From positions 1-19,716 of the forward strand of contig JBEKEI010000082.1 of assembly GCA_050013915.1 (NCBI GenBank): a stretch of DNA of 19,716 nucleotides. The letters are read 5' to 3'. This DNA is from Roseiarcus sp050013915. Lineage in GTDB: Bacteria > Pseudomonadota > Alphaproteobacteria > Rhizobiales > Beijerinckiaceae. Below are positions 1-7,340 of this stretch, piece by piece. The translations under genes and the position numbers were made by a program. Within the stretch, counting starts at the first letter, position 1; every line of letters starts with the position of its first letter. The notes under the pieces were generated by a model, which worked only from the letters and a program-made list of their open reading frames with translations, was not told the origin of the DNA and searched no databases.

Positions 1-1
1 C

Positions 2-436
2 TACTTCGAATCGATCGACACGCCCGCGAACAAGGCGTTCATCGACGAGTGGCACGCGTTCACCAAGAAGGCGACGCGCACCACCAACGACCCGATGGAA
101 GCCCATGTGATCGGCTTCGCCATGTGGGTCAAGGCGGTCGAAAAGGCCGGCACGTTCGATCCGGACAAGGTGATCGACGCGATGATCGGGGTCGCGGTGC
201 CGAACCTGACCGGCGGCCTGTCGACGATGATGCCGAACCACCATATCACCAAGCCCGTCTACATCGGCGAGATCCAGGCCGACGGCCAGCTCAACACCGT
301 CTGGCAGACGCCGGCCACGGTGGTCGCGCAGGAATGGTCGCCCTACCTCGAGGGGTCGCGCGATCTCATCGCGGACTGGCGCAAGCCGATGTCGTGCGGC
401 AACTTCAACGTGAAGACCGGCAAGTGCGGCGGCTGA
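2..436 (+). CDS. urtA: Urea ABC transporter substrate-binding protein, C-terminal part (gene cut by window start)
   Basis: This is the C-terminal 144 residues of a periplasmic binding protein of the branched-chain amino-acid/urea class, which would deliver urea to the UrtBC permease. The visible part carries the block conserved in UrtA: NDPMEAHVIGFAMW, then PNHHITKPVYIGEI and DGQLNTVW, ending with AQEWSPYLEG. The reading frame is open from base 2 and its N-terminus and signal peptide lie outside the window. The tail has two cysteines (SCGNFN and GKCGG), which could form a disulfide after export; this is inference. The assignment rests on the conserved blocks and on urtBCDE following on the same strand. 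A generic amide/branched-chain binding protein is the alternative, made unlikely by the neighbours. Confidence 0.9.
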   Translation, partial: YFESIDTPANKAFIDEWHAFTKKATRTTNDPMEAHVIGFAMWVKAVEKAGTFDPDKVIDAMIGVAVPNLTGGLSTMMPNHHITKPVYIGEIQADGQLNTVWQTPATVVAQEWSPYLEGSRDLIADWRKPMSCGNFNVKTGKCGG

Positions 437-456
437 CCGTCGCCTGAACGAACGGG

Positions 457-483
457 GCCTTCCCCCGCGACGCGGGGGAAGGC
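457..483 (+). terminator. Perfect 27-base palindrome after urtA, attenuator-like hairpin
   Basis: Two 13-base arms, GCCTTCCCCCGCG (457-469) and CGCGGGGGAAGGC (471-483), flank a single A and begin 20 bases after the urtA stop. In RNA this folds to an 11-12 bp, very GC-rich stem with a tiny loop. No U-run follows, so it is not a classic intrinsic terminator. It may stabilise the urtA 3' end or let only part of transcription pass into urtB. The palindrome is seen directly; its role is inference. Confidence 0.55.
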
Positions 484-503
484 GACCAGCCGCGGACTCG
501 CCG

Positions 504-594
504 CCGCCGCCTTGCGGCGGGGCGACCGGCGGGATCGGGATCGGAAGCTGGCGGCGCCAGGCCGCGGGGCCTCGAAGCCGGCGCGCTTCGCCGG
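504..594 (+). repeat. Two further GC-rich hairpins in the urtA-urtB gap
   Basis: A 7-bp stem CCGCCGC / GCGGCGG with a CTT loop lies at 504-520. A 6-bp stem CCGGCG / CGCCGG with a 5-base loop lies at 578-594. With the 27-base palindrome upstream they fill most of the 232-base space between urtA and urtB, which is otherwise without an evident gene. They may be remnants of dispersed intergenic palindromes or parts of an RNA-processing or attenuation region. Confidence 0.4.
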
Positions 595-668
595 ACGGCC
601 TGAACGGTCTGGTTTCGTCCGGGTTCCGGTCGGAGGTCCTGATCGGCGCCAACCAGAGAAAACACTGC

Positions 669-2270
669 ATGACGATGGCTCGCCTGTTCGCCGCACTCTG
701 CCTCCTGTGCTGCCTCGGCGCCGCGATCTCGCCGGCGCGGGCCGATCCGCTCGACGACACGCTGGCGCTGTTCCTCGACGACAAGTTCCCGCAAACGGAA
801 AAGGCGATCGGCCAGCTGGCGATCAGCGGCGCGCCGACCGGCGCGCAAATCCTCGAGGCGCTCGCCGACAACCGGCTGTTCGTCGACAAGGCGTCGAACA
901 CGGTCGTCTTCAAGAACGCCGCCGGCGAAATCTTCAACGCCAAAACGGGGGCGAAGGCGGCGAACGTCGACGCCGCCGCGCTGAAGAAGGTCCGCGTCAA
1001 CAACGGGCTGCGCAGCGCGATCGAGGCGGCGATGGGCTCGATGACGCTCGCCTCGCCCGATCCGGCAAAACGCGTCGCCGGCGCCGACGCAGTGTTCAAG
1101 TCGCATGATCCCAGGGATCTGCCCGGCGTGGAGGCCGCGCTCGCCAAGGAGAAGGATCCGCGCGCCGCGCAGGCCCTGCGCCAGGCGCGCGCTGCGATCC
1201 TCGTGCTGAGCGCCGACTCGCCGGAGCCAGAACGGCTCGCCGCGGTCGGCCTCCTGAAGGAGCGCGCCGACCAGGACGCGCTCGGCCTGCTCGATGAAAT
1301 GGCGCAGAAGGCCGGCGAAGGCCCGCTCAAGGTCGCCGCCGTCGCGGCGATCAGCTCGATCAAGTCGCGCCTCGCCCTCTGGGACGTCGCGCAGAACCTC
1401 TGGTACGGCCTGTCCGCGTCCTCCGTCCTGCTGCTCGCGGCGATCGGCCTGGCGATCACCTTCGGCGTCATGGGCGTCATCAACATGGCGCATGGCGAGA
1501 TGGTGATGCTGGGCGCCTATTCGACCTTCATCGTGCAGAGCCTGCTTCCGCCGGAACTGGCCCAGTGGTCGCTCGCCATCGCGATCCCGCTGGCCTTCCT
1601 CGTGTCGGCGTGCATGGGCGTGCTGATCGAGCGCCTGGTCATCCGCTTCCTCTACGGCCGGCCCCTCGAGACGCTGCTGGCGACCTGGGGCGTCTCGCTG
1701 ATCCTGCAGCAACTCGTCCGCACGATCTTCGGCGCCAACAACCGCCAGGTCAGCGCGCCGGCCTTCATGTCGGGCTCGATCGAGGTGGGCGGGCTTTCGA
1801 TCACGACGGGGCGCCTGTGGATCATCGTGCTGGCGATCGTCGTGTTCGCCGCGCTGCAGCTGGTGCTGCGCGCGACCTCGTTCGGCCTGCGCATGCGCGC
1901 CGTCACGCAGAACCGCCGGATGGCGGCGGCGATGGGCATTTCAACCGGGCGGATCGACATGCTCGCCTTCGGGCTCGGCTCCGGCATCGCGGGCATCGCC
2001 GGCGTCGCGCTGTCGCAGATCGACAATGTCTCGCCCAATCTCGGCCAGGGCTATATCATCGACAGCTTCATGGTGGTGGTGCTCGGCGGCGTCGGAAATC
2101 TCTGGGGCACCCTGCTCGGCGCGCTTACGCTCGGCGTCGCCAACAAGCTGCTCGAGCCGTTCGTCGGCGCGGTGCTCGGCAAGATCATGCTGCTGGTCTT
2201 CATCATCCTGTTCATCCAGAAGCGCCCGCGCGGTCTGTTCGCGCTGAAGGGCCGGGCGGTGGAGGCATGA
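669..2270 (+). CDS. urtB: Urea ABC transporter permease UrtB, with N-terminal periplasmic domain
   Basis: Inner-membrane permease of the urea importer, 533 residues, LivH family. Residues 1-25 are a signal peptide (LFAALCLLCCLGAA, then SPARA before ADPL). Residues 26 to about 235 are a soluble, helix-rich, alanine-rich region resembling HEAT-like repeats, with KDPRAAQALRQARAAI and DQDALGLLDEMA. The permease begins near residue 240 (NLWYGLSASSVLLLAAIGLA) and contains GVINMAHGEMVMLGAY, the motif typical of LivH/UrtB. The long N-terminal extension is usual for UrtB and separates it from LivH. Its stop overlaps the urtC start in ATGA (2267-2270), so the two are translationally coupled. An alternative start lies two codons downstream at 675. 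Confidence 0.95.
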   Translation: MTMARLFAALCLLCCLGAAISPARADPLDDTLALFLDDKFPQTEKAIGQLAISGAPTGAQILEALADNRLFVDKASNTVVFKNAAGEIFNAKTGAKAANVDAAALKKVRVNNGLRSAIEAAMGSMTLASPDPAKRVAGADAVFKSHDPRDLPGVEAALAKEKDPRAAQALRQARAAILVLSADSPEPERLAAVGLLKERADQDALGLLDEMAQKAGEGPLKVAAVAAISSIKSRLALWDVAQNLWYGLSASSVLLLAAIGLAITFGVMGVINMAHGEMVMLGAYSTFIVQSLLPPELAQWSLAIAIPLAFLVSACMGVLIERLVIRFLYGRPLETLLATWGVSLILQQLVRTIFGANNRQVSAPAFMSGSIEVGGLSITTGRLWIIVLAIVVFAALQLVLRATSFGLRMRAVTQNRRMAAAMGISTGRIDMLAFGLGSGIAGIAGVALSQIDNVSPNLGQGYIIDSFMVVVLGGVGNLWGTLLGALTLGVANKLLEPFVGAVLGKIMLLVFIILFIQKRPRGLFALKGRAVEA

Positions 2271-3424
2271 TCACGGGGCGACTGCTCGCGATGCTCGACC
2301 GGCTCGGCCTGTCCTTCGTCGTCCTCATGCTCGCGGTGGCGATCCTGGTGCCGATCCTGGCGCTCGCCGTTCCCGCCAGCGCCCCTTTCGCCATCCCCCC
2401 CTATGTGGTGGCGCTGATGGGCAAGTATCTCTGCTACGCGCTGCTCGCGCTCGCGCTCGACCTCGTCTGGGGCTATTGCGGCATTCTGTCGCTCGGCCAT
2501 GGCGCCTTCTTCGCGCTCGGCGGCTACGCCATGGGCATGTATCTCATGCGCCAGATCGGAACCCGCGGCGTCTACGCCAACCCGATCCTGCCCGACTTCA
2601 TGGTGTTCCTGAACTGGAAGGAGCTGCCGATCCCCTGGTGGGGCTTCAAATACTTCCCCTATGCGATGGTCATGGTGATGCTGGTTCCCGGCCTGCTCGC
2701 GTTTGCGTTCGGCTGGTTCGCCTTCCGGTCGCGGGTCACCGGCGTCTACCTTTCGATCATCACGCAGGCGTTGACCTATGCGCTCAAGCTTGCCTTCTTT
2801 CGCAACGACTTCGGCTTTGGCGGCAACAACGGCCTGACCGACTTCAAGGACATTGTCGGCTTCAACGTGCAGGCCGACGCGACCCGGGCGGCCCTGTTCT
2901 CGATTTCGGCGATCGCGCTGGTGATCGCCTTCGTCCTCGCCAAGGCGATCGTGACCTCCAAATACGGCAAGGCGCTCATCGCGGTGCGCGACGCCGAGAG
3001 CCGGGTGCGGTTCCTCGGCTACCGCGTCGAGAACTACAAGCTGTTCGTCTGGGTCGTGTCGGCGGTCATCGCGGGGATCGCAGGCGCGCTCTATGTGCCA
3101 CAGGTCGGGATCATCAACCCCTCGGAATTCGACCCCGGCAATTCGATCGAGGCGGTGATCTGGGTCGCCGTCGGCGGGCGTGGGACATTGGTCGGCGCCG
3201 TGCTCGGCGCGATCGTCGTCAATTTCGCCAAGACCTATTTCACCGGGGTTCTTCCGGAATACTGGCTGTTCGGCCTCGGCGCCCTGTTCGTCCTGGTCAC
3301 GCTGTTCCTGCCCAAGGGCATTCTCGGCTGGTTCAGCGGCCTGCGCCGCAAGCCGACGCAGGCGCCGCCCGCGTCGCTCATCGAACAGGCGACGATCGCC
3401 GAGGAAGGCGGCAACGCCAAATGA
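2267..3424 (+). CDS. urtC: Urea ABC transporter permease UrtC
   Basis: Second inner-membrane permease of the urea importer, 385 residues, LivM family. The first hydrophobic segment is at about 14-36 and GYCGILSLGHGAFFALGGY is the conserved LivM/UrtC block. The region from YANPILPDFMVFLNW to PIPWWGFKYF is the UrtC-type periplasmic insertion that LivM proteins lack. NNGLTDFKDI and the EFDPGNSIEAVIWVAVGGRG block are also characteristic. The ATG at 2267 overlaps the urtB stop, and the stop overlaps the urtD start (3421-3424). A heterodimer with UrtB is expected from the family. Confidence 0.95.
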   Translation: MITGRLLAMLDRLGLSFVVLMLAVAILVPILALAVPASAPFAIPPYVVALMGKYLCYALLALALDLVWGYCGILSLGHGAFFALGGYAMGMYLMRQIGTRGVYANPILPDFMVFLNWKELPIPWWGFKYFPYAMVMVMLVPGLLAFAFGWFAFRSRVTGVYLSIITQALTYALKLAFFRNDFGFGGNNGLTDFKDIVGFNVQADATRAALFSISAIALVIAFVLAKAIVTSKYGKALIAVRDAESRVRFLGYRVENYKLFVWVVSAVIAGIAGALYVPQVGIINPSEFDPGNSIEAVIWVAVGGRGTLVGAVLGAIVVNFAKTYFTGVLPEYWLFGLGALFVLVTLFLPKGILGWFSGLRRKPTQAPPASLIEQATIAEEGGNAK

Positions 3425-4185
3425 GCGTCCCGGACAATGCGCTTCTGACGCGCTCGCTGCTCTATCTCGACGGCGTCGCCGTTTCCTTCGACGGCTACAA
3501 GGCGCTGCGCGGCCTTTCGCTGATGCTCGAGCCCGGCGAGATGCGCGCGATCATCGGCCCCAACGGCGCCGGCAAGACGACGATGATGGACGTCATCACC
3601 GGCAAGACCCGGCCCGACGAGGGCGACGTCTATTTCGACGGGCGGCACAACCTGCTCCAGCTCGACGAGACCGAGATCGCCCAGCTCGGCGTCGGCCGGA
3701 AATTCCAGAAGCCGACGGTCTTCGAAAACCACACCGTCTCCGACAACATCCTGCTCGCCACCAAGGCGCCGCGCACGGTCTACGCCACCCTGTTCGGCGG
3801 CGCGGCCGCCAAGGAGCGCGAGACGATCGCCCGCATCCTCGAGACGACCCGCCTCGGCGATCATCGCAACCGGCTCGGCGGCGCGCTTTCGCACGGCCAG
3901 AAGCAATGGCTCGAGATCGGCATGCTGCTCGCCCAGGATCCGAAGCTGCTGCTGGTCGACGAGCCGGTCGCCGGCATGACCGACGCCGAGACCGCGGTGA
4001 CCGCCGAACTCCTGCGCGAGATCGCCAGGGACCATTCCGTCGTCGTCGTAGAACACGACATGGCCTTCGTGCGCGAACTCGGCGTCAAGGTGACGGTCCT
4101 GCACGAGGGCTCGGTGCTCGCCGAAGGCACGCTCGACCAGGTCAGCGCCGACGAGCGCGTCATCGAAGTCTATCTGGGGCGATGA
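3421..4185 (+). CDS. urtD: Urea ABC transporter ATP-binding protein UrtD
   Basis: ATPase subunit of the urea importer, 254 residues, LivG family, cytoplasmic and bound to UrtBC. Walker A is GPNGAGKTT (about 46-54). The signature region reads LSHGQKQWLEIGMLLAQ, with the HGQKQWLEI wording typical of UrtD, where LivG proteins usually have GQQRRLEI. Walker B is LLLVDEP, and the H-loop is VVVVEHDM. Its start codon overlaps the urtC stop (ATGA) and only 4 bases separate it from urtE. Confidence 0.95.
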   Translation: MSVPDNALLTRSLLYLDGVAVSFDGYKALRGLSLMLEPGEMRAIIGPNGAGKTTMMDVITGKTRPDEGDVYFDGRHNLLQLDETEIAQLGVGRKFQKPTVFENHTVSDNILLATKAPRTVYATLFGGAAAKERETIARILETTRLGDHRNRLGGALSHGQKQWLEIGMLLAQDPKLLLVDEPVAGMTDAETAVTAELLREIARDHSVVVVEHDMAFVRELGVKVTVLHEGSVLAEGTLDQVSADERVIEVYLGR

Positions 4186-4189
4186 ACGC

Positions 4190-4885
4190 ATGCTGAGCGT
4201 CGACAACATCAACCTGTTCTACGGCGCCGCGCAGGCGCTGCGCTCGGTGTCGCTGAAGGCGCAGATCGGCCGCGTCACGGCCGTGCTCGGGCGCAACGGC
4301 GTCGGCAAATCCTCCCTGCTGCGCGCCATCGTCGGCCAGCAGCAGATCGCCTCGGGCGCCGTGATGTGGCAAGGCGAGAACATCAGCGGCCTCGCCCCCT
4401 ACCAGCGCGCCAGGCGCGGCATCGGCTATGTTCCGCAGGGGCGCGAGATTTTCCCGCTGCTGACGGTGCGCGAGAACCTGATGACCGGCTTTGCCACCCA
4501 AGGCCGCGCGACGCGGTTCATCGACGACGAAATCTTCTCCCTGTTCCCCGTGCTCGCCGAAATGATGGGCCGGCGCGGCGGCGATCTCTCCGGCGGCCAG
4601 CAGCAACAGCTCGCGATCGGCCGCGCGCTCGTGACCCGGCCCAAACTGCTCGTGCTCGACGAGCCGACGGAGGGCATCCAGCCCTCGATCATCAAGGACA
4701 TCGGCCGCGCGATCCTCTATCTGCGCAACAAGGGCGAGATGGCGATCGTCATCGTCGAGCAATATTTCGAATGGGCGCGCGACCTCGCCGACGACTACGC
4801 CGTCATGGACCGCGGCGCCGTGGTGCTGGCCGGCGAGCGCAAGGACATGGTCGAGGCCGACGTCCGCAAGAAGCTGTCGGTTTGA
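4190..4885 (+). CDS. urtE: Urea ABC transporter ATP-binding protein UrtE
   Basis: Second ATPase of the urea importer, 231 residues, LivF family. Walker A is GRNGVGKSS (about 34-42). The signature is LSGGQQQQLAIGRALV, Walker B is LLVLDEP followed by TEGIQPSII, and the H-loop region is VIVEQYFEWA. GQQQQLAIGRAL and TEGIQPSI are wording typical of UrtE. It is the last gene of the urtABCDE unit. A weak 5-bp hairpin (CCCTG/CAGGG, 4911-4926) follows the stop, without a T-run. Confidence 0.95.
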   Translation: MLSVDNINLFYGAAQALRSVSLKAQIGRVTAVLGRNGVGKSSLLRAIVGQQQIASGAVMWQGENISGLAPYQRARRGIGYVPQGREIFPLLTVRENLMTGFATQGRATRFIDDEIFSLFPVLAEMMGRRGGDLSGGQQQQLAIGRALVTRPKLLVLDEPTEGIQPSIIKDIGRAILYLRNKGEMAIVIVEQYFEWARDLADDYAVMDRGAVVLAGERKDMVEADVRKKLSV

Positions 4886-5195
4886 GCGATCGCGTGGCGC
4901 CTCTGCCCGCCCCTGCCGGAACAGGGTCGCGCGAAGCGGCGGCTGAAGGCGTCGAAGCCGGGCGCTGCGGAGATGACGCCTGGCGCGCCGTCTCCCCCCT
5001 CTTTCGCCACGCGAGGCGGGGGCCGTCTGTCCGCAGCCAAGACAAGGGGCGTCAGGCGTGAGCGCCCGGCCGCCGCTCGGCGCGCGCCGACGGATCATAG
5101 ATTTGTGAACGACGTCCGGCGCTCTTGCGCAGCGGCGCGCAGCGAATATGTGCGTCGCGGGGGGCTTTCGGACGGTTCACAAAGGTTTCTCGGTC
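4886..5195 (+). other. Non-coding stretch after urtE with GC-rich inverted repeats
   Basis: No convincing gene is seen in these 310 bases. The stretch holds a small hairpin right after urtE (4911-4926) and a composite inverted repeat at about 4995-5022: CCCCC and GGGGG outer arms, with TCGC-CAC-GCGA at 5004-5014 inside. The words CGAAGCCGG and runs of C and G recall the urtA-urtB gap, suggesting related intergenic elements. No clear promoter was found. Confidence 0.45.
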
Positions 5196-5444
5196 ATGTC
5201 ATGCTCTGTCGCCTGTGGCGAAAGTTTCTTCCATTCGGGCGCAGTGGCCGGCGCTCCGCGCACCGCGTCGGATATAAAGGAGGCGATTGTCGCTGCGACG
5301 GCGGCGACGTTCGATCTGCTATGGCACGGCGGCGTCGACGGCGGCGAGGCGTTGTGGAACGCCACTGAAACCTATCGCCAGGCGCAGGACGCCTGGGGGC
5401 TGCTCGAGCGTCACCGATCGTTCCGGCCCGGGCGCCAGGTCTGA
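5196..5444 (+). CDS. Possible small hypothetical protein (82 aa)
   Basis: An open frame that I do not recognise. From about residue 20 it uses strongly GC-rich third positions like neighbouring genes, and it encodes a plausible amphipathic helix rich in Trp, Ala and Glu (LWHGGVDGGEALWNATETY, then RQAQDAWGLLERHR). The first residues, with several Cys, fit the codon bias less well, so the true start may differ. ATG at 5196 is chosen because AAAGG lies about 10 bases upstream. An earlier ATG at 5148 has no such site. There is no signal peptide or known domain. It may be a chance frame in GC-rich DNA. Confidence 0.35.
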   Translation: MSCSVACGESFFHSGAVAGAPRTASDIKEAIVAATAATFDLLWHGGVDGGEALWNATETYRQAQDAWGLLERHRSFRPGRQV

Positions 5445-5535
5445 AATCCGCGCCCTGACAGCTGCTTATGGAGCGGGGCGAGCTTATCCTCGGTCGCCCG
5501 TCCTGCCGCCGACTCGGTCCGTTTGGCGCCGCGCC

Positions 5536-6009
5536 TCACTTCTCCGCGCGCAACGTCAGCGACGCCACGCCCGCCGCGAGCGCGACGCCCGTCTGGGTTT
5601 CGAGCGACAGCGGCTGCAGCGTGAACGATCGGCCGGGGCCGCCGAGCAGGGCGTTGGCGCCGCCGCCGACGCCGAGCGTCGCCGACGCGGCGAGTCCGGC
5701 ATATTCGCCCGCCAGCGCGCCTCGCCGCGGGCCGGCAGTCGCCGCGAGCACCTCCCAGGCCAGCACGCCGCGGTCGGTCGCGCCGATGTCGAGACCGAAC
5801 TTGCGGATCGTGCCCGTATAGGCTTCCGAATAGCCGCGCGCGGAAACGAATGTGCAGCGCATCGGCTTGCTGGAGGCGACGATCAGGCCGAGGCCGGCGT
5901 CGATGTCGCAGCGCAGCGCCCCGACCTTCACGCCGTCGATGGCGACGGCCGGTCCCGCGGCGACCGCGGCCGAGAGAATGGCGAAGCAGAGCAGGTTGCG
6001 AGGGTTCAT
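5536..6009 (-). CDS. DUF992 family exported protein
   Basis: A 157-residue protein with a clear signal peptide (FAILSAAVAAGPAVA, cleavage near residue 23). The mature part shows the DUF992 pattern found in Hyphomicrobiales: VGALRCDIDAGLGLIVASS, then MRCTF, YTGTIRKFGLDIGATDRGVLAW, RGALAGEYAGLAASATLGVG and SFTLQPLSLETQTGVALAAG. Two cysteines (about 34 and 52) are well placed for a disulfide in the periplasm. The family's function is unknown. It appears monocistronic, in a 139-base gap from the dehydrogenase gene upstream on the same strand. Confidence 0.88.
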   Translation of the reverse strand: MNPRNLLCFAILSAAVAAGPAVAIDGVKVGALRCDIDAGLGLIVASSKPMRCTFVSARGYSEAYTGTIRKFGLDIGATDRGVLAWEVLAATAGPRRGALAGEYAGLAASATLGVGGGANALLGGPGRSFTLQPLSLETQTGVALAAGVASLTLRAEK

Positions 6010-6119
6010 GGAATTTCCTCAATTGGTCGCGAGCTGAAGCCGTCGGGGCGCCGTGAACGGCGTCGCGCGGATCGGCGATAGAGGTCGATCGATCGAACGG
6101 CGCCGATGCACCGGTTCGC

Positions 6120-6142
6120 GCCGCCGTCCCAGACGGAGCGGC
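6120..6142 (-). terminator. Hairpin just after the Gfo/Idh gene stop
   Basis: GCCGCCGTC and GACGG..GCGGC pair over 9 bp with a CCA loop (6129-6131) and a 2-base bulge. The hairpin begins 6 bases beyond the stop codon of the oxidoreductase gene on the minus strand. No T-run follows, so it may act as a Rho-independent-like stop or as an mRNA end stabiliser. The pairing is seen; the function is inferred. Confidence 0.35.
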
Positions 6143-6148
6143 GAAGGC

Positions 6149-7321
6149 TTACAGCTTCGTCCATTTGCCGTTCGCCCTGGACGACTTGACCGCCGCCTCG
6201 ATGAAGGCGAGGCCCTTGACGCCGTCGTCGACTGTCGGGAACTGGACGCCTTTCGGGGGCTTCTTGCCTGAACGCGCGGCCTTTATCGCGAGCGCGACCT
6301 CGCCGTAGATGTTGGCGAAGCCTTCGAGATAGCCCTCGGGGTGGCCTGGCGGCACGCGGGTCACGCGCCCCGCCGCCGCGCCCGCATCGGGGCCGCCGCG
6401 GGTGACGATGCGCGTCGACTGGCCGAGCAGCGACCACAGCATCTGGTTGGGCTCGGCCTGCACCCAGTGCAGCCCACCCTTGGTCCCGTAGACGCGGATG
6501 CGCAGCCCGTTCTCATTGCCGGGCGCGACCTGGCTCGCCCACAGCGCGCCACGGGCGCCATTGGCGTAGCGCAGCATGATCTGGACGTTGTCGTCGAGCG
6601 CGCGACCGGCGCCGAACGAAGTGAGCTCCGCGCTGAGTTCGACCGCGTCGATCCCGACGACATAATCGGCGAGATTGTAGGCGTGGGTCCCGATGTCGCC
6701 GATCGCGCCGCCGGCCCCCGAGCGCGCGGGGTCAACGCGCCATTCCGCCTGCTTGTTGCCGGTCGCCTCGGTCGGCCCAGTCAGCCAGTCCTGGGGATAT
6801 TCGACCTGGACGAGCCTGATCTCGCCGAGGTCGCCGGCCTTGACCATCTCGCGCGCGCGCCGCACCAGCGGATAGCCGGTGTAATTGTGGGTCACGGCGA
6901 AGATCACGCCGGACTTGCCGGCGGCGGCCTTGATCTTCTTGGCTTCCGCCAGCGAGGTCGTCAGCGGCTTGTCGCAGATGACGTGAATGCCAGCTTTCAG
7001 AAAGGCGTAGGCGGGGCCGGCGTGCATATGGTTGGGGGTGACGATCGCGACCGCCTCGATCCCGTCGGGACGCCCAGCCTCGGCCTTGGCCATGGTCTCG
7101 TAATCGTCGTATACGCGGTCGGCCGGCAGGCCGAGCGCCGCGCCCGACCGGCGCGCCTTCTCGGCGGTCGACGAAAGCGCGCCGGCGACGAGATCGTAAT
7201 GATCGTCCATGCGCGCGGCGAGCCGGTGCACCGCGCCGATGAACGCGCCCTCCCCGCCCCCAACCATGCCGAGCCGGATCCGGCCGCCCTTGCCCGCGTC
7301 GCTTCGTCCCTCGATCGCCAT
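6149..7321 (-). CDS. Gfo/Idh/MocA family NAD(P)-dependent oxidoreductase
   Basis: A 390-residue cytoplasmic dehydrogenase expected to oxidise or reduce a hydroxyl of a sugar, sugar acid or inositol. The Rossmann part begins at IRLGMVGGGEGAFIG (about 15-29). The conserved EKP motif appears as DKP (117-119), and the C-terminal domain holds GAGGAIGDIGTHAYNL with the Asp (209) and His (213) expected at the active site. Its length and the WLTGPTEATGNKQAEWR stretch place it with proteins often encoded beside TIM-barrel epimerases. It follows such a gene by 19 bases on the same strand, so the two are likely co-transcribed. The substrate cannot be told from sequence. Confidence 0.9.
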   Translation of the reverse strand: MAIEGRSDAGKGGRIRLGMVGGGEGAFIGAVHRLAARMDDHYDLVAGALSSTAEKARRSGAALGLPADRVYDDYETMAKAEAGRPDGIEAVAIVTPNHMHAGPAYAFLKAGIHVICDKPLTTSLAEAKKIKAAAGKSGVIFAVTHNYTGYPLVRRAREMVKAGDLGEIRLVQVEYPQDWLTGPTEATGNKQAEWRVDPARSGAGGAIGDIGTHAYNLADYVVGIDAVELSAELTSFGAGRALDDNVQIMLRYANGARGALWASQVAPGNENGLRIRVYGTKGGLHWVQAEPNQMLWSLLGQSTRIVTRGGPDAGAAAGRVTRVPPGHPEGYLEGFANIYGEVALAIKAARSGKKPPKGVQFPTVDDGVKGLAFIEAAVKSSRANGKWTKL

Positions 7322-7340
7322 CTCGTCGCCCCCCGCTACT

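Noticed and set aside
457..594. CRISPR array or tandem repeat
   Set aside because: The inverted repeats differ in sequence and spacing. There are no direct repeats with unique spacers and no cas genes.
405..1712. 435-codon open frame on the minus strand opposite urtB
   Set aside because: Its product is Arg/Asp-rich low-complexity sequence, while urtB on the + strand has signal peptide and permease motifs.
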